This document shows positions 49,762 to 56,666 of a stretch of DNA of 64,000 nt, one piece after another. The position numbers and the translations under genes were made by a program. The DNA is from DAIPKP01 sp964545875. GTDB lineage: Bacteria > Synergistota > Synergistia > Synergistales > Aminiphilaceae. Location: assembly GCA_964545875.1 (NCBI GenBank), contig CAZJHH010000001.1, forward strand, positions 513,466 through 577,465, written 5' to 3'. The notes below the pieces were generated by a model, which searched no databases, was not told where the DNA came from, and saw only the letters and a list, made by a program, of their open reading frames with translations. How positions within the stretch are numbered: the stretch's first letter is position 1; every line of letters begins with the position of its first letter.

Positions 49762-49956
49762 TTACTTTTCTCGAGAAACCTCCCGGGGCTCTTCTTTCCT
49801 TTCATGCTCCTCTCGAAGCACCTTGTCGTAGGTCTTGCGCTGACGGAACTCCTCTCTCTTTCCTACATTCCATTGAGAAAGAGGTGTGAGAAATCCCACC
49901 ACCCGGGAAAAAATCTCACAGGGAGTTCTCTTTTTTGTATTCTTCGTTTCCTTCAT
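49762..49956 (-). CDS. Stand-alone NrdD-like C-terminal (glycyl-radical tail) peptide
   Basis: A 64-residue peptide with a textbook ribosome site (GGAGGTGATT) before ATG 49956. Residues ~10-45, TPCEIFSRVVGFLTPLSQWN then GKREEFRQRKTY, resemble the very C-terminus of anaerobic ribonucleotide reductase NrdD (RVxGYL...NKGKxEE). That tail holds the glycine converted to a radical. No NrdD catalytic domain is encoded nearby. By analogy with YfiD for pyruvate formate-lyase it could be a spare radical domain, or a distinct small family named for the similarity. The gene overlaps the 3' end of the GGDEF gene upstream by 41 bases. Too small to assign a reaction. Confidence 0.7.
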   Translation of the reverse strand: MKETKNTKKRTPCEIFSRVVGFLTPLSQWNVGKREEFRQRKTYDKVLREEHERKEEPREVSREK

Positions 49957-51139
49957 CGCAATCACCTCCCTCTCCTCGTTTTTCAAAACGTCGGGTTCCG
50001 CAGCATGAAGAAAAGATGCCCCCTCCCCGTCGTTTGGCCACGTACATGAAGGAATCCGCCTCTCGCAGCAGATCGTACAAAGAAACCCCCCGAGAGTAGG
50101 ATGCCACTCCAAGGCTCAGAGAAACCCTGTCCTCCTCATCCTGCTGGAAGAAGTGGGTGGTTTCGGTACTTTCGATAATGCGCTCTCCCAGGGCCAGAGC
50201 CCGTTCCGCCGAAAAAGGAAGGGCCATGAGAAACTCGTCGCCTCCCCAGCGTCCCAGAAGTCCTTCTCCTTCCAGGTGATGCTCCATGATCTTCGCAAAA
50301 GCCCGAAGTACCCGGTCTCCCACAAAATGCCCGTATTTATCGTTAACATCTTTAAAATTATCCAGATCCATCATAAGCAGTGTAAGCTCCGTCTCTCCCC
50401 GGACGGCCTTTTCATAATGGTTTTCGAGGTGCTCTTCCATTCCCTTGCGGTTCAGAATGCCGGTGAGAGGGTCCGTTTTGGCCATGCGTTCCAGATCCTT
50501 TTGTTTTCGGAGGTCGATAATTCCCTCCAGCATCATGGTTTCTCCCGCGATTTCCACGGGCACCGCACTTTTGAGAACCCGGATTTCCGATCCATCCCGC
50601 AAAAGAAAAGGCCTTTCGGTTTTGTCGAAAAGGTTGCCCTTGTCCCAGACGGGACATTCTCCCTCCGGGGCGGGACAGAAGGTCTCCTGGCAGGGTCTCC
50701 CGAGGGCCGTAAACTCTTCCAGGTTCTCGTAGCCGGCCAAGTCCAGGGCGGCTTTGTTCATGATGTGCACGTGTTTATCCCGCCGGATGACCGCCACGCC
50801 AAAGGGCATGGCGTCGATGATATGCCGCAAATTGGTGAGCTCATCCTGAAGCCGGTCGATCTTCCGTTCCTCCTGGCTCGAAAAAATGCAGCAAAAGCAC
50901 GGAATATCCCCATGAGTCCCGTTTTTTTCCAGAGGGAAGAACTCCAGTCGCCAAAGATGTCCTTTTTCTCCCAGAGTAGTGGAGAGGGACGAAAAAATGC
51001 GATGTTCTCCCTGACGCAAGAGAGAAGGCCAATCCGTATCCGGGGCTATTTCGTCTATTCGAGAGCCTTTGGCAGCTCTGGAAGAAAAACTGCCGCAAAT
51101 TGAACCATCCCGATGGAGCAGAAAAACGCAAACAGTCAT
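49916..51139 (-). CDS. PAS/GGDEF diguanylate cyclase
   Basis: A 407-residue cytoplasmic protein. Residues ~1-110 form a beta-rich N-terminal region, ~115-235 a PAS domain (RHIIDAMPFGVAVIRRDKHVHIMNKAALDLAGYENLEEF) with a Cys-containing loop (CQETFCPAPEGECPVWD). The GGDEF domain follows (~240-385), with GRWGGDEF and DLDNFKDVNDKYGH intact. The product should be c-di-GMP. No RxxD is present just before GGDEF. ATG 51139 is preceded by GAGGGGGAAGG; longer alternatives (51172) lack a ribosome site. The Cys cluster in the PAS region might bind metal or sense redox state. Confidence 0.88.
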   Translation of the reverse strand: MTVCVFLLHRDGSICGSFSSRAAKGSRIDEIAPDTDWPSLLRQGEHRIFSSLSTTLGEKGHLWRLEFFPLEKNGTHGDIPCFCCIFSSQEERKIDRLQDELTNLRHIIDAMPFGVAVIRRDKHVHIMNKAALDLAGYENLEEFTALGRPCQETFCPAPEGECPVWDKGNLFDKTERPFLLRDGSEIRVLKSAVPVEIAGETMMLEGIIDLRKQKDLERMAKTDPLTGILNRKGMEEHLENHYEKAVRGETELTLLMMDLDNFKDVNDKYGHFVGDRVLRAFAKIMEHHLEGEGLLGRWGGDEFLMALPFSAERALALGERIIESTETTHFFQQDEEDRVSLSLGVASYSRGVSLYDLLREADSFMYVAKRRGGGIFSSCCGTRRFEKRGEGGDCDEGNEEYKKENSL

Positions 51140-51548
51140 GAACAAGCCTTCCCCCTCGAAAAATAGTGCCATGTTTTTTGTCCGTCTTCGAGAAATCTTT
51201 CTTGAATATGGCCGGTGGAAAGGCCGGGGAAAACTTTTGCAGCCAAGCAAGATTTCGTGTAAGTAGAGGAGCATCTTTTGTTCCAATAATCAAATTCCTT
51301 ACAAAATAAATTGTACATCGAAAGGAGGAAAAAGGCCACCCTTTTGTAGGGATTACGGATTTATGCCATGCAAGAAAGAGGAGATCGGAGAAAAAGGGCG
51401 GCTTGTATCCGGAAAAGCCGTCCCGGTTTTGCCGCATCTTATGAAAAGAGAGTACGAAGATCATGAAAAGCCATGAGTGCCCGGGGAGTTTTCCAGAAAG
51501 AATTCCCCGGGCGCTCATGGCTTTCAAAAAATGCTGTACCGGAAAAGG
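51140..51548. other. Spacer between the GGDEF gene and the permease gene
   Basis: About 410 bases. It contains the terminator of the upstream permease (51467-51524) and the unassigned 5' leader of the GGDEF gene. A possible -10 (TACAAT on the minus strand near 51310) lies within an AT-rich inverted repeat. No gene is seen. Confidence 0.4.
51467..51524 (-). terminator. Terminator after the YraQ/ArsP-like permease
   Basis: A 21-base stem with one mismatch, 51467-51487 and 51504-51524 (arm AAAGCCATGAG...GCCCGGGGA). On the minus strand it is followed by TTTTC. Confidence 0.85.
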
Positions 51549-52712
51549 CTACACCAGTATTCCGTAGAGCATTCCCGCCGCTGTGGACATAACTACCACC
51601 AAAGCCACATAGGTGACGGTCTTGGTGGTTCCCAATACGCTGCGGATGACCAGCATGTTGGGAAGGGAAAGTGCGGGCCCCGCCAAAAGCAGTGCCAGGG
51701 CGGGCCCCTGCCCCATGCCGGCCCCCAGAAGCCCCTGAAGAATGGGAACCTCCGTGAGAGTGGCGAAGTACATGAAGGCCCCCGCAATGGAGGCGAAGAA
51801 GTTAGCCGGCAGAGAGTTTCCTCCCACAAGCCCCGCCACGAAGGAACTCGGAATCAGGGCCTCGTGTCCGGGGCGCCCAAGCAGAAATCCCGCCACCAGC
51901 ACCCCTCCGAAGAGGAGGGGCATCACTTGGAGGGCGTATCCCCAGGTGGAATCCATCCACTCCCGGCGCTCCTCCCGATTGAACCAGAGCCAGGTGGAGA
52001 TCCCCACCGAAGCAAGCGCGGCCAGAGCTATATACCATTTAAGGTTATAGATACTCTCCCAGAGCCCTCCGGGAATCTTGGGAGCCGCCCAGTTGGCGAA
52101 GACCAGAAAGAGCACCATGCTTGCCATGTGCCACACGGTTTTCCCCAGGGAGCGTCCCGTTTCTTCTTCGGGAATCTCCGCGAACCCTGCCATACGCTCC
52201 TCTTCGTGAGAGCGGAAGATCCACGCCATGGCAAGACCGATAAGGACGCTGAAGGCGATGGCTCCCACCGCCCGAGCCAGCCCGAGCTGAAAGCCCAGCA
52301 CCCGGGCGGTAAGGATGATGGAAAGCACGTTGATGGCGGGGCCTGAGTAGAGAAACGCCGTGGCGGGGCCCAGGCCGGCTCCCCGTTTGTAGATTCCCGC
52401 AAAGAGAGGAAGCACCGTGCAGGAGCATACCGCCAGAATGGTTCCCGATACTGCGGCCACCGAGTAGGCCACCCATTTTTTGGCGGTTCCTCCGAGATAG
52501 CGCATCACCGCCTGCTGGCTTATAAAAACGCTGATGGCTCCGGCGATGAAAAAGGCGGGCACCAGACAGAGCAGTACGTGTTCCCGGGCGTAGTCCGAAA
52601 GCATGGCCAGGGCTTCTCCCGCGGCCTGGCGGATTACCGGGGAATCTGCGGGAAGAAACCAGGCTGCAAGAAAAATCGCTGCAATCCAAAAAAACTTCTT
52701 TCTATCGCTCAT
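51549..52712 (-). CDS. YraQ/ArsP-type (PF03773) membrane permease
   Basis: A 387-residue membrane protein with 8-10 helices in two similar halves. The conserved motif AVCSCTVLPLFAGIYKRGAGLGPATAFLYSGPAINVL identifies the family, with its counterpart in the second half GGNSLPANFFASIAGAFMYFATLTEVPI. ArsP members export trivalent organoarsenicals; others are of unknown substrate. The CSC cysteines are the likely metal/thiol contacts. ATG 52712 follows AAGGAGG. The neighbouring ArsR-type, thioredoxin-like and ArsF/ArsG-like genes support an arsenic or thiol-reactive efflux role. Confidence 0.82.
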   Translation of the reverse strand: MSDRKKFFWIAAIFLAAWFLPADSPVIRQAAGEALAMLSDYAREHVLLCLVPAFFIAGAISVFISQQAVMRYLGGTAKKWVAYSVAAVSGTILAVCSCTVLPLFAGIYKRGAGLGPATAFLYSGPAINVLSIILTARVLGFQLGLARAVGAIAFSVLIGLAMAWIFRSHEEERMAGFAEIPEEETGRSLGKTVWHMASMVLFLVFANWAAPKIPGGLWESIYNLKWYIALAALASVGISTWLWFNREERREWMDSTWGYALQVMPLLFGGVLVAGFLLGRPGHEALIPSSFVAGLVGGNSLPANFFASIAGAFMYFATLTEVPILQGLLGAGMGQGPALALLLAGPALSLPNMLVIRSVLGTTKTVTYVALVVVMSTAAGMLYGILV

Positions 52713-52777
52713 AAGAAACTGCCTCCTTTCAAGTAATGTGGTCATGTTCCAATATTTTCACAATGCGATGATCCAAA

Positions 52778-52813
52778 AACCCCTCAAAAGATTGGGCGTC
52801 CTTCTGAGGGGTT
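52778..52813 (-). terminator. Terminator between the thioredoxin-like and permease genes
   Basis: AACCCCTCA (minus, from 52813 side) pairs with TGAGGGGTT, arms at 52805-52813 and 52778-52786. It is followed on the minus strand by TTTTGG. It separates the permease from the rest of the cluster, so the permease may need its own promoter or read-through. Confidence 0.65.
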
Positions 52814-52842
52814 CTCGAAGACGGTGCATTTTTTGTTTGAGT

Positions 52843-53079
52843 TTACGCTTTTTGGAGAAGCTCCTTGAGATGTTCCGGAGAGGGCATCTTGCCTGCCAGA
52901 AGCACCTTGCCGTTCACGGCAAGCCCCGGAGTGGCCATGACGCCGAAATTCATGATTTCGTTGATATCCGTCACCTTTTCCAGCTCGTACTCAAGGCCAA
53001 GCTCCTTGGCGATGTTTTCCGCCAGTTCTGCCAGTTTTTTGCATTTGGGGCATCCGGTTCCTAAGATCTGAATCTTCAT
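52843..53079 (-). CDS. Small thioredoxin-like redox-active disulfide protein
   Basis: A 78-residue thioredoxin-fold protein: MKIQILGTGCPKCKKLAEL places a CPKC active-site disulfide at residues 10-13. The cis-proline loop is VMATPGLAVNGKVLLAG. Such proteins occur beside ArsP/YraQ permeases and ArsR regulators and are thought to reduce or deliver a thiol-bound substrate. ATG 53079 follows AGGAGG. It lies 41 bases downstream of the ArsR gene. Confidence 0.9.
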   Translation of the reverse strand: MKIQILGTGCPKCKKLAELAENIAKELGLEYELEKVTDINEIMNFGVMATPGLAVNGKVLLAGKMPSPEHLKELLQKA

Positions 53080-53120
53080 CTGAAAACCTCCTAGCAAGTA
53101 ATGATTGATAGTGCGGTGTT

Positions 53121-53459
53121 CTAAAGGGTTCTACCCGGTTCTTTTGTGGCCTCTAGGGCCTTCATCTGGTTTCGGAGATCTTGCCGCAAAGTCTCCTCAA
53201 GACAGGAGAGAAGGTTTTTGAGGCAACACATTTGAAGAGAATAATAGACGTTCAGGCCTTCTTTTCGATCTGCGATAACCCCGGCATTGCGGAGAATGGA
53301 GAGATGTTTGCTGATGGTGGTACGGTCGAAGGAAAACCACTCCGCAATTTCGCAAACGCAGCGCTCCCCTTCCATAAGTTTTTCCACGATTTCCAGCCGT
53401 ACGGGATGTGCCAGGGCTTTGAAAACCTCTACCTTTCGGGAGAGAAAAACCTTATTCAT
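53121..53459 (-). CDS. ArsR/SmtB-family transcriptional repressor
   Basis: A 112-residue winged-helix regulator. The DNA-reading helix is DRTTISKHLSILRNAGVIADRKEGLNVYYSL. Metal or metalloid sensing is likely at the GERCVCEIAEWF motif (the classic ELCVCDL site, two cysteines) with another pair at QMCCLKN. These proteins release DNA when As(III), Sb(III) or a related soft metal binds. ATG 53459 follows GAGGTGG. It is in the middle of the ars-like gene set, which it probably controls. Confidence 0.92.
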   Translation of the reverse strand: MNKVFLSRKVEVFKALAHPVRLEIVEKLMEGERCVCEIAEWFSFDRTTISKHLSILRNAGVIADRKEGLNVYYSLQMCCLKNLLSCLEETLRQDLRNQMKALEATKEPGRTL

Positions 53460-53551
53460 GGCTTCCACCTCATTTCGTGGCAAATCTACCACATAAGCAC
53501 GGTTCCGTCAATCCCGTTTTTCCGCCGTTTATCCCTTATTGTTGGGAGAAG

Positions 53552-54259
53552 CTAGAAAAAGTTCAGATTTAAATGGAAAATGTGCACCAGAGAAAAATAG
53601 ATCCCCAGAAGGATAAACAATCCTCCGGTGAATTTTCGGGCTCGGCCTTCGAAGGACTGAACCTTTTCGAAGGTTTTTCCCACTCTGGCGGTGCCGAGGG
53701 AAAGCAGGAGGGCGAAGAGGAGTACCGGCAGCCCCGTGGCGATGCCGTAGAGGCAGGGCAGGAGAATTCCCGAGCGGTATTGGAGTGCCAGAGGAAGCAG
53801 GCTGCCGAAGAAGAGTGCCGCCGAGGTGGGGCAGAAGGAAAGAGCAAAGAGCATTCCCAAGGCCCCGGCTCCCCAGATCCCCTGAAAACGGGAAGCCTTC
53901 TCCGAAGAGAGACCAAAATTGCCCAGGGAGACAGGAAGGGTTAAAAGATCTGTAAGCACCATGCCCACGAGAATAAGCAGGGGGCCCAGGAAAAGGTTCA
54001 TATACTTCTGAAGCGAGTAGGAGAGAGTCGGGGCTGAAAGAAGGCTGGAGACCAGAACCGCTCCCAAAATGGCGTAGGCCAGGGTGCGCCCCAAAGTGTA
54101 GAGAACTCCCGCTGCAAAGACCTTCCGGGGGGTAGCGATGTTCTTGCCCACGAAGGAGACCGCCGCGATATTCGTGGCCAGAGGACAGGGGCTGAGGGAA
54201 GTCAGAATTCCCAGCCATAGGGCGGACATGCCTGCCAGTAAAATGCCCGAGGAGAGCAT
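53552..54259 (-). CDS. DsbD/CcdA-fold membrane protein, ArsG-like
   Basis: A 235-residue protein with six or seven membrane helices and the LysE/DsbD-type paired cysteines at the membrane face: SLSPCPLATNIAAV in the first helix and ALSFCPTSAALFFG in the middle. Members next to ArsF-like proteins have been named ArsG and proposed as efflux or electron-transfer permeases for aromatic arsenicals. The start ATG overlaps the ArsF-like stop (TAATG). It likely relays reducing power across the membrane to the ArsF-like partner or exports a reduced substrate. Confidence 0.82.
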   Translation of the reverse strand: MLSSGILLAGMSALWLGILTSLSPCPLATNIAAVSFVGKNIATPRKVFAAGVLYTLGRTLAYAILGAVLVSSLLSAPTLSYSLQKYMNLFLGPLLILVGMVLTDLLTLPVSLGNFGLSSEKASRFQGIWGAGALGMLFALSFCPTSAALFFGSLLPLALQYRSGILLPCLYGIATGLPVLLFALLLSLGTARVGKTFEKVQSFEGRARKFTGGLFILLGIYFSLVHIFHLNLNFF

Positions 54260-54732
54260 TAGTGTTGTCTCTCCAGCATGGCCCGGGTCTCGTCCCGGAT
54301 GTAGGCCTGGAACTGTTCCTTGTTTTTTACAAGTTTCCAGACTTGAGTAAGATTTTTGAATTCCAAAACTTTATCGTCCTCATGTCGGGCAAGAACTACC
54401 GTAGGGCTGGTAAGCTGGAAATCCTGAATAAAATGCCGATTTTCCGGTTGTTCCGCATTGACGGTCTGAAAGGAGAGTCGCTTATTTGCCATCTCTTCTG
54501 CAAATTCGCTTTCCAAGGTTTCCTTGGCGTAGGCTTCGATGGTATTGCAGGTATAGCAACGGGAATTGCCGTGAAAGTAGTAGGCCTGAAGATAGGGATT
54601 GTCGGAAGAAGTTTTTGCGGGAAGTTCCGGAGAAGGGAGGGAGGGCGCTTTTCTCTGCTGTAATACGAGATATCCCAGGCTGATGAAGACGAAGACGAGA
54701 AGAAGGGCGGTGGTGATTTTTTTCGATGTCAT
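54259..54732 (-). CDS. ArsF-like membrane-anchored thiol protein
   Basis: A 157-residue protein. An N-terminal anchor (TTALLLVFVFISLGYLVLQQ) precedes a thioredoxin-like domain outside the membrane. The motif AYYFHGNSRCYTCNTIEAYA has the CYTC pair typical of the ArsF family (named as a nitrophenyl-compound nitroreductase subunit). Downstream PTVVLARHEDDKVLEFKNL resembles the cis-Pro region of thioredoxins. It is translationally coupled to the ArsG-like gene, so the two likely form one redox/efflux unit. ATG 54732 follows AAAGGA. It begins the minus-strand cluster. Confidence 0.8.
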   Translation of the reverse strand: MTSKKITTALLLVFVFISLGYLVLQQRKAPSLPSPELPAKTSSDNPYLQAYYFHGNSRCYTCNTIEAYAKETLESEFAEEMANKRLSFQTVNAEQPENRHFIQDFQLTSPTVVLARHEDDKVLEFKNLTQVWKLVKNKEQFQAYIRDETRAMLERQH

Positions 54733-54932
54733 GAGCAAAATCCTTTCTTATTCGGAAAAGGGTTTTTGTTTGCGGAGTGTCTCAAAAGATACGGAAGAGA
54801 GCACGTGTTTTTTGCGTAAAAAATACGAAGAGGTTCTTCAGAAAGATTCTCCTTGTCTTTTATGTACAAATTCAATGGTTGTCCGCCATTCAAACACCCC
54901 CGTGCTGCGGCGTTATTAGTGATTATATGGTC

Positions 54933-54960
54933 ATAATAGCACATTGATGCAAGAGGTCAA
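54933..54960 (-). promoter_or_regulatory. Predicted promoter of the ars-like cluster
   Basis: On the minus strand TTGACC (54955-54960), 16-base spacer, TATTAT (54933-54938). The leader to the first ATG is about 200 bases, which is long, and a second -10-like TATAAT lies just downstream. Confidence 0.4.
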
Positions 54961-55044
54961 GAGAGAAAATGGGAAATCCGGGATATGTTCGGAATGGACG
55001 TGGAGAAGATGTTTGGGCGTTGCCTCAGGAGACGTCGTACCTTC

Positions 55045-55073
55045 TTGCACAAGGACGAGCTTCTTGGTATACT
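55045..55073 (+). promoter_or_regulatory. Predicted promoter of the CMD-fold gene
   Basis: TTGCAC (55045-55050), 17-base spacer, TATACT (55068-55073) with the extended TGG before it; 97 bases before ATG 55171. Confidence 0.6.
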
Positions 55074-55170
55074 CTATGCAGATATAGATGCAGATGTTGT
55101 CACATAGTCATCTTATTGTGGCGAAAAAAATTGCAAAATCAGCCTATTTGAAGAGAAGGAGGCAGCATTG

Positions 55171-55494
55171 ATGAGGATGATCGCCGAGTGGTTTCCGGAG
55201 TTCGCGGAGAAGTTCGAGGAAATCGATGCATTGTACAAGGAAAAGAGCGGCATAGACGAGAAGACCTATCAGTATATCTGTCTTGCCCTGGCTATTCGGG
55301 GGCGTTCTGCCCCTTGCGTGAAAAAGCATTTTTACGGAGCTCTTCAGGCAGGGGCAACCCTGCAGGAGGTAAGCGCCGTGGTGGCTCTCACCTTCCGGGA
55401 GAGTGCGGGAAACGACGACTGCTGGTTCCACGATATTATGGGAGATTACAAGGAAATCGTTCAAAAGGGCGTGGGAGATTGCTGCTGTAAGTAA
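55171..55494 (+). CDS. Carboxymuconolactone-decarboxylase-fold (AhpD-like) protein with CCC tail
   Basis: A 107-residue helical protein. The family motif is RSAPCVKKHFYGALQAGATLQEVSAVVAL; AhpD has CxxC-x-H, here one Cys remains (CVKKH). Two further features are a Cys in NDDCWFHD and a C-terminal GDCCCK. CMD/AhpD proteins are small trimeric thiol enzymes that reduce peroxides or transfer thiol equivalents. The three terminal cysteines are unusual and suggest metal or metalloid binding. ATG 55171 follows AAGGAGG. It is divergent from the ars-like cluster and shares its regulatory region. Confidence 0.85.
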   Translation: MRMIAEWFPEFAEKFEEIDALYKEKSGIDEKTYQYICLALAIRGRSAPCVKKHFYGALQAGATLQEVSAVVALTFRESAGNDDCWFHDIMGDYKEIVQKGVGDCCCK

Positions 55495-55519
55495 TCTCTT
55501 GGCGTGCGGGTATTCATGG

Positions 55520-55559
55520 AGCCGAGGGGCTTTCGGAATTTTCCGAAAGCCCCTCGGCT
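55520..55559. terminator. Terminator between the CMD-fold gene and the ABC importer operon
   Basis: A 19-base perfect stem (AGCCGAGGGGCTTTCGGAA at 55520-55538 with its complement at 55541-55559) followed by GTTGTTTTG on the plus strand. Convergent genes on both sides. Confidence 0.9.
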
Positions 55560-55582
55560 GTTGTTTTGCGGAAGTGAACCGG

Positions 55583-56662
55583 CTATTTTTCCTCTGGAAG
55601 AAAGTGCAATCCCTGGGGAAGGAAATGCAGCTCCGCCTCGGAGCCCGGCGGAAGGGGCTCTTCTTCAAAGGGGTTCGGCACGTGCACCGTAAAGGGCTCC
55701 GTGCCGGGAAGGTTCACCTCGTACTCCATAAGGCTTCCCAGATAGGTGGCCCGGAGAATTTTTCCCGTAAAATTTCCGCTCTCCGAGCTTGTCCGGGAAG
55801 AAAGGCGCACCGCCTCGGGGCGGATCATGACGGAGTATTGTCCAGGTTCCGAAGGGCTTTTCGCCTCGGGCTTCCAGGATTTTCCCAGGAGAGTCCAGAT
55901 TCCCGAGGAGTCCCGGGTGGCATCCAGAAAGGCGGCCTTGCCGATAAAGGAAGCCACGAAGCGGTTTACCGGCCGGGCATAAAGCTCCCGGGGGGAGCCG
56001 ATCTGTTCGATGCGTCCCCGGTTCATTACCACCACCCTGTCGGAGATGCTCATGGCCTCGATCTGATCGTGGGTAACGTAGATGCTCGTAATGCCGAGGC
56101 GCTGCTGAAGATTGCGGATGTCCACCCGCATCTGTTCCCGCAGCTTGGCGTCCAGGTTCGAAAGAGGCTCGTCGAAGAGCAGTACCGAGGGTTCCATGAT
56201 CACCGCCCGGGCAAGAGCTACCCGCTGCTGCTGCCCCCCCGAAAGCTGGTTCGGCTGTCGGTCTTCCAAACCCTCCAGCCCTACGAGTTCCATGGCCTTT
56301 TCCGTACGTTCCCGGATTTCTTTTCGGGGAAGTTCCTGCAGTTTCAGACCGAAGGCGATGTTATCCCTCACGTTCAGGTGGGGAAAGATGGCGTAGGATT
56401 GAAAGACCATGGCGGCGCTCCGCTTGTTCGGAGGAACGTCGTTCATGCGCCGGTTTCCGAAAAGAATGTCTCCCGAGGTGGGATCTTCGAACCCCGCCAG
56501 CATCCGGAGCAGGGTGGTCTTGCCGCACCCCGAAGGGCCCAGGAGAGTGACGAGCTCTCCCTCCCTTATCTCCAGAGAAACCGAATCCACCGCCCGAAAG
56601 AGTCCCCTTGGGTCATCGAAGCTTCCGAAGTCTTTCGTTATTGATTGTATGAGAATATCCAT
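55583..56662 (-). CDS. ABC transporter ATP-binding protein (FbpC/PotA type)
   Basis: A 359-residue ATPase: Walker A GPSGCGKTTLLRMLAG, Q-loop MVFQSYAIFPHLNV, signature LSGGQQQRVALARAV, Walker B VLLFDEPLSNLDAKLR, and YVTHDQIEAMSISD with the switch His. Residues ~240-359 form a TOBE-type regulatory domain (VMIRPEAVRLSS, GKILRATYLGSLMEYEV). This architecture serves iron(III), polyamine, sulfate, thiamine or 2-aminoethylphosphonate importers. It is the last gene of a binding protein-permease-ATPase operon, four bases after the permease stop. Substrate undetermined. Confidence 0.92.
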   Translation of the reverse strand: MDILIQSITKDFGSFDDPRGLFRAVDSVSLEIREGELVTLLGPSGCGKTTLLRMLAGFEDPTSGDILFGNRRMNDVPPNKRSAAMVFQSYAIFPHLNVRDNIAFGLKLQELPRKEIRERTEKAMELVGLEGLEDRQPNQLSGGQQQRVALARAVIMEPSVLLFDEPLSNLDAKLREQMRVDIRNLQQRLGITSIYVTHDQIEAMSISDRVVVMNRGRIEQIGSPRELYARPVNRFVASFIGKAAFLDATRDSSGIWTLLGKSWKPEAKSPSEPGQYSVMIRPEAVRLSSRTSSESGNFTGKILRATYLGSLMEYEVNLPGTEPFTVHVPNPFEEEPLPPGSEAELHFLPQGLHFLPEEK

Positions 56663-56666
56663 GAAT

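Larger units (their letters stand above)
54733..55170. other. Divergent promoter region, ars-like cluster / CMD-fold gene
   Basis: About 440 bases. Contains a minus-strand promoter candidate (54933-54960) and a plus-strand promoter (55045-55073). The sequence ATTATATGGTCATAAT near 54922-54937, close to the minus -10, is a partial inverted repeat and a candidate ArsR site. No gene found. Confidence 0.45.
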
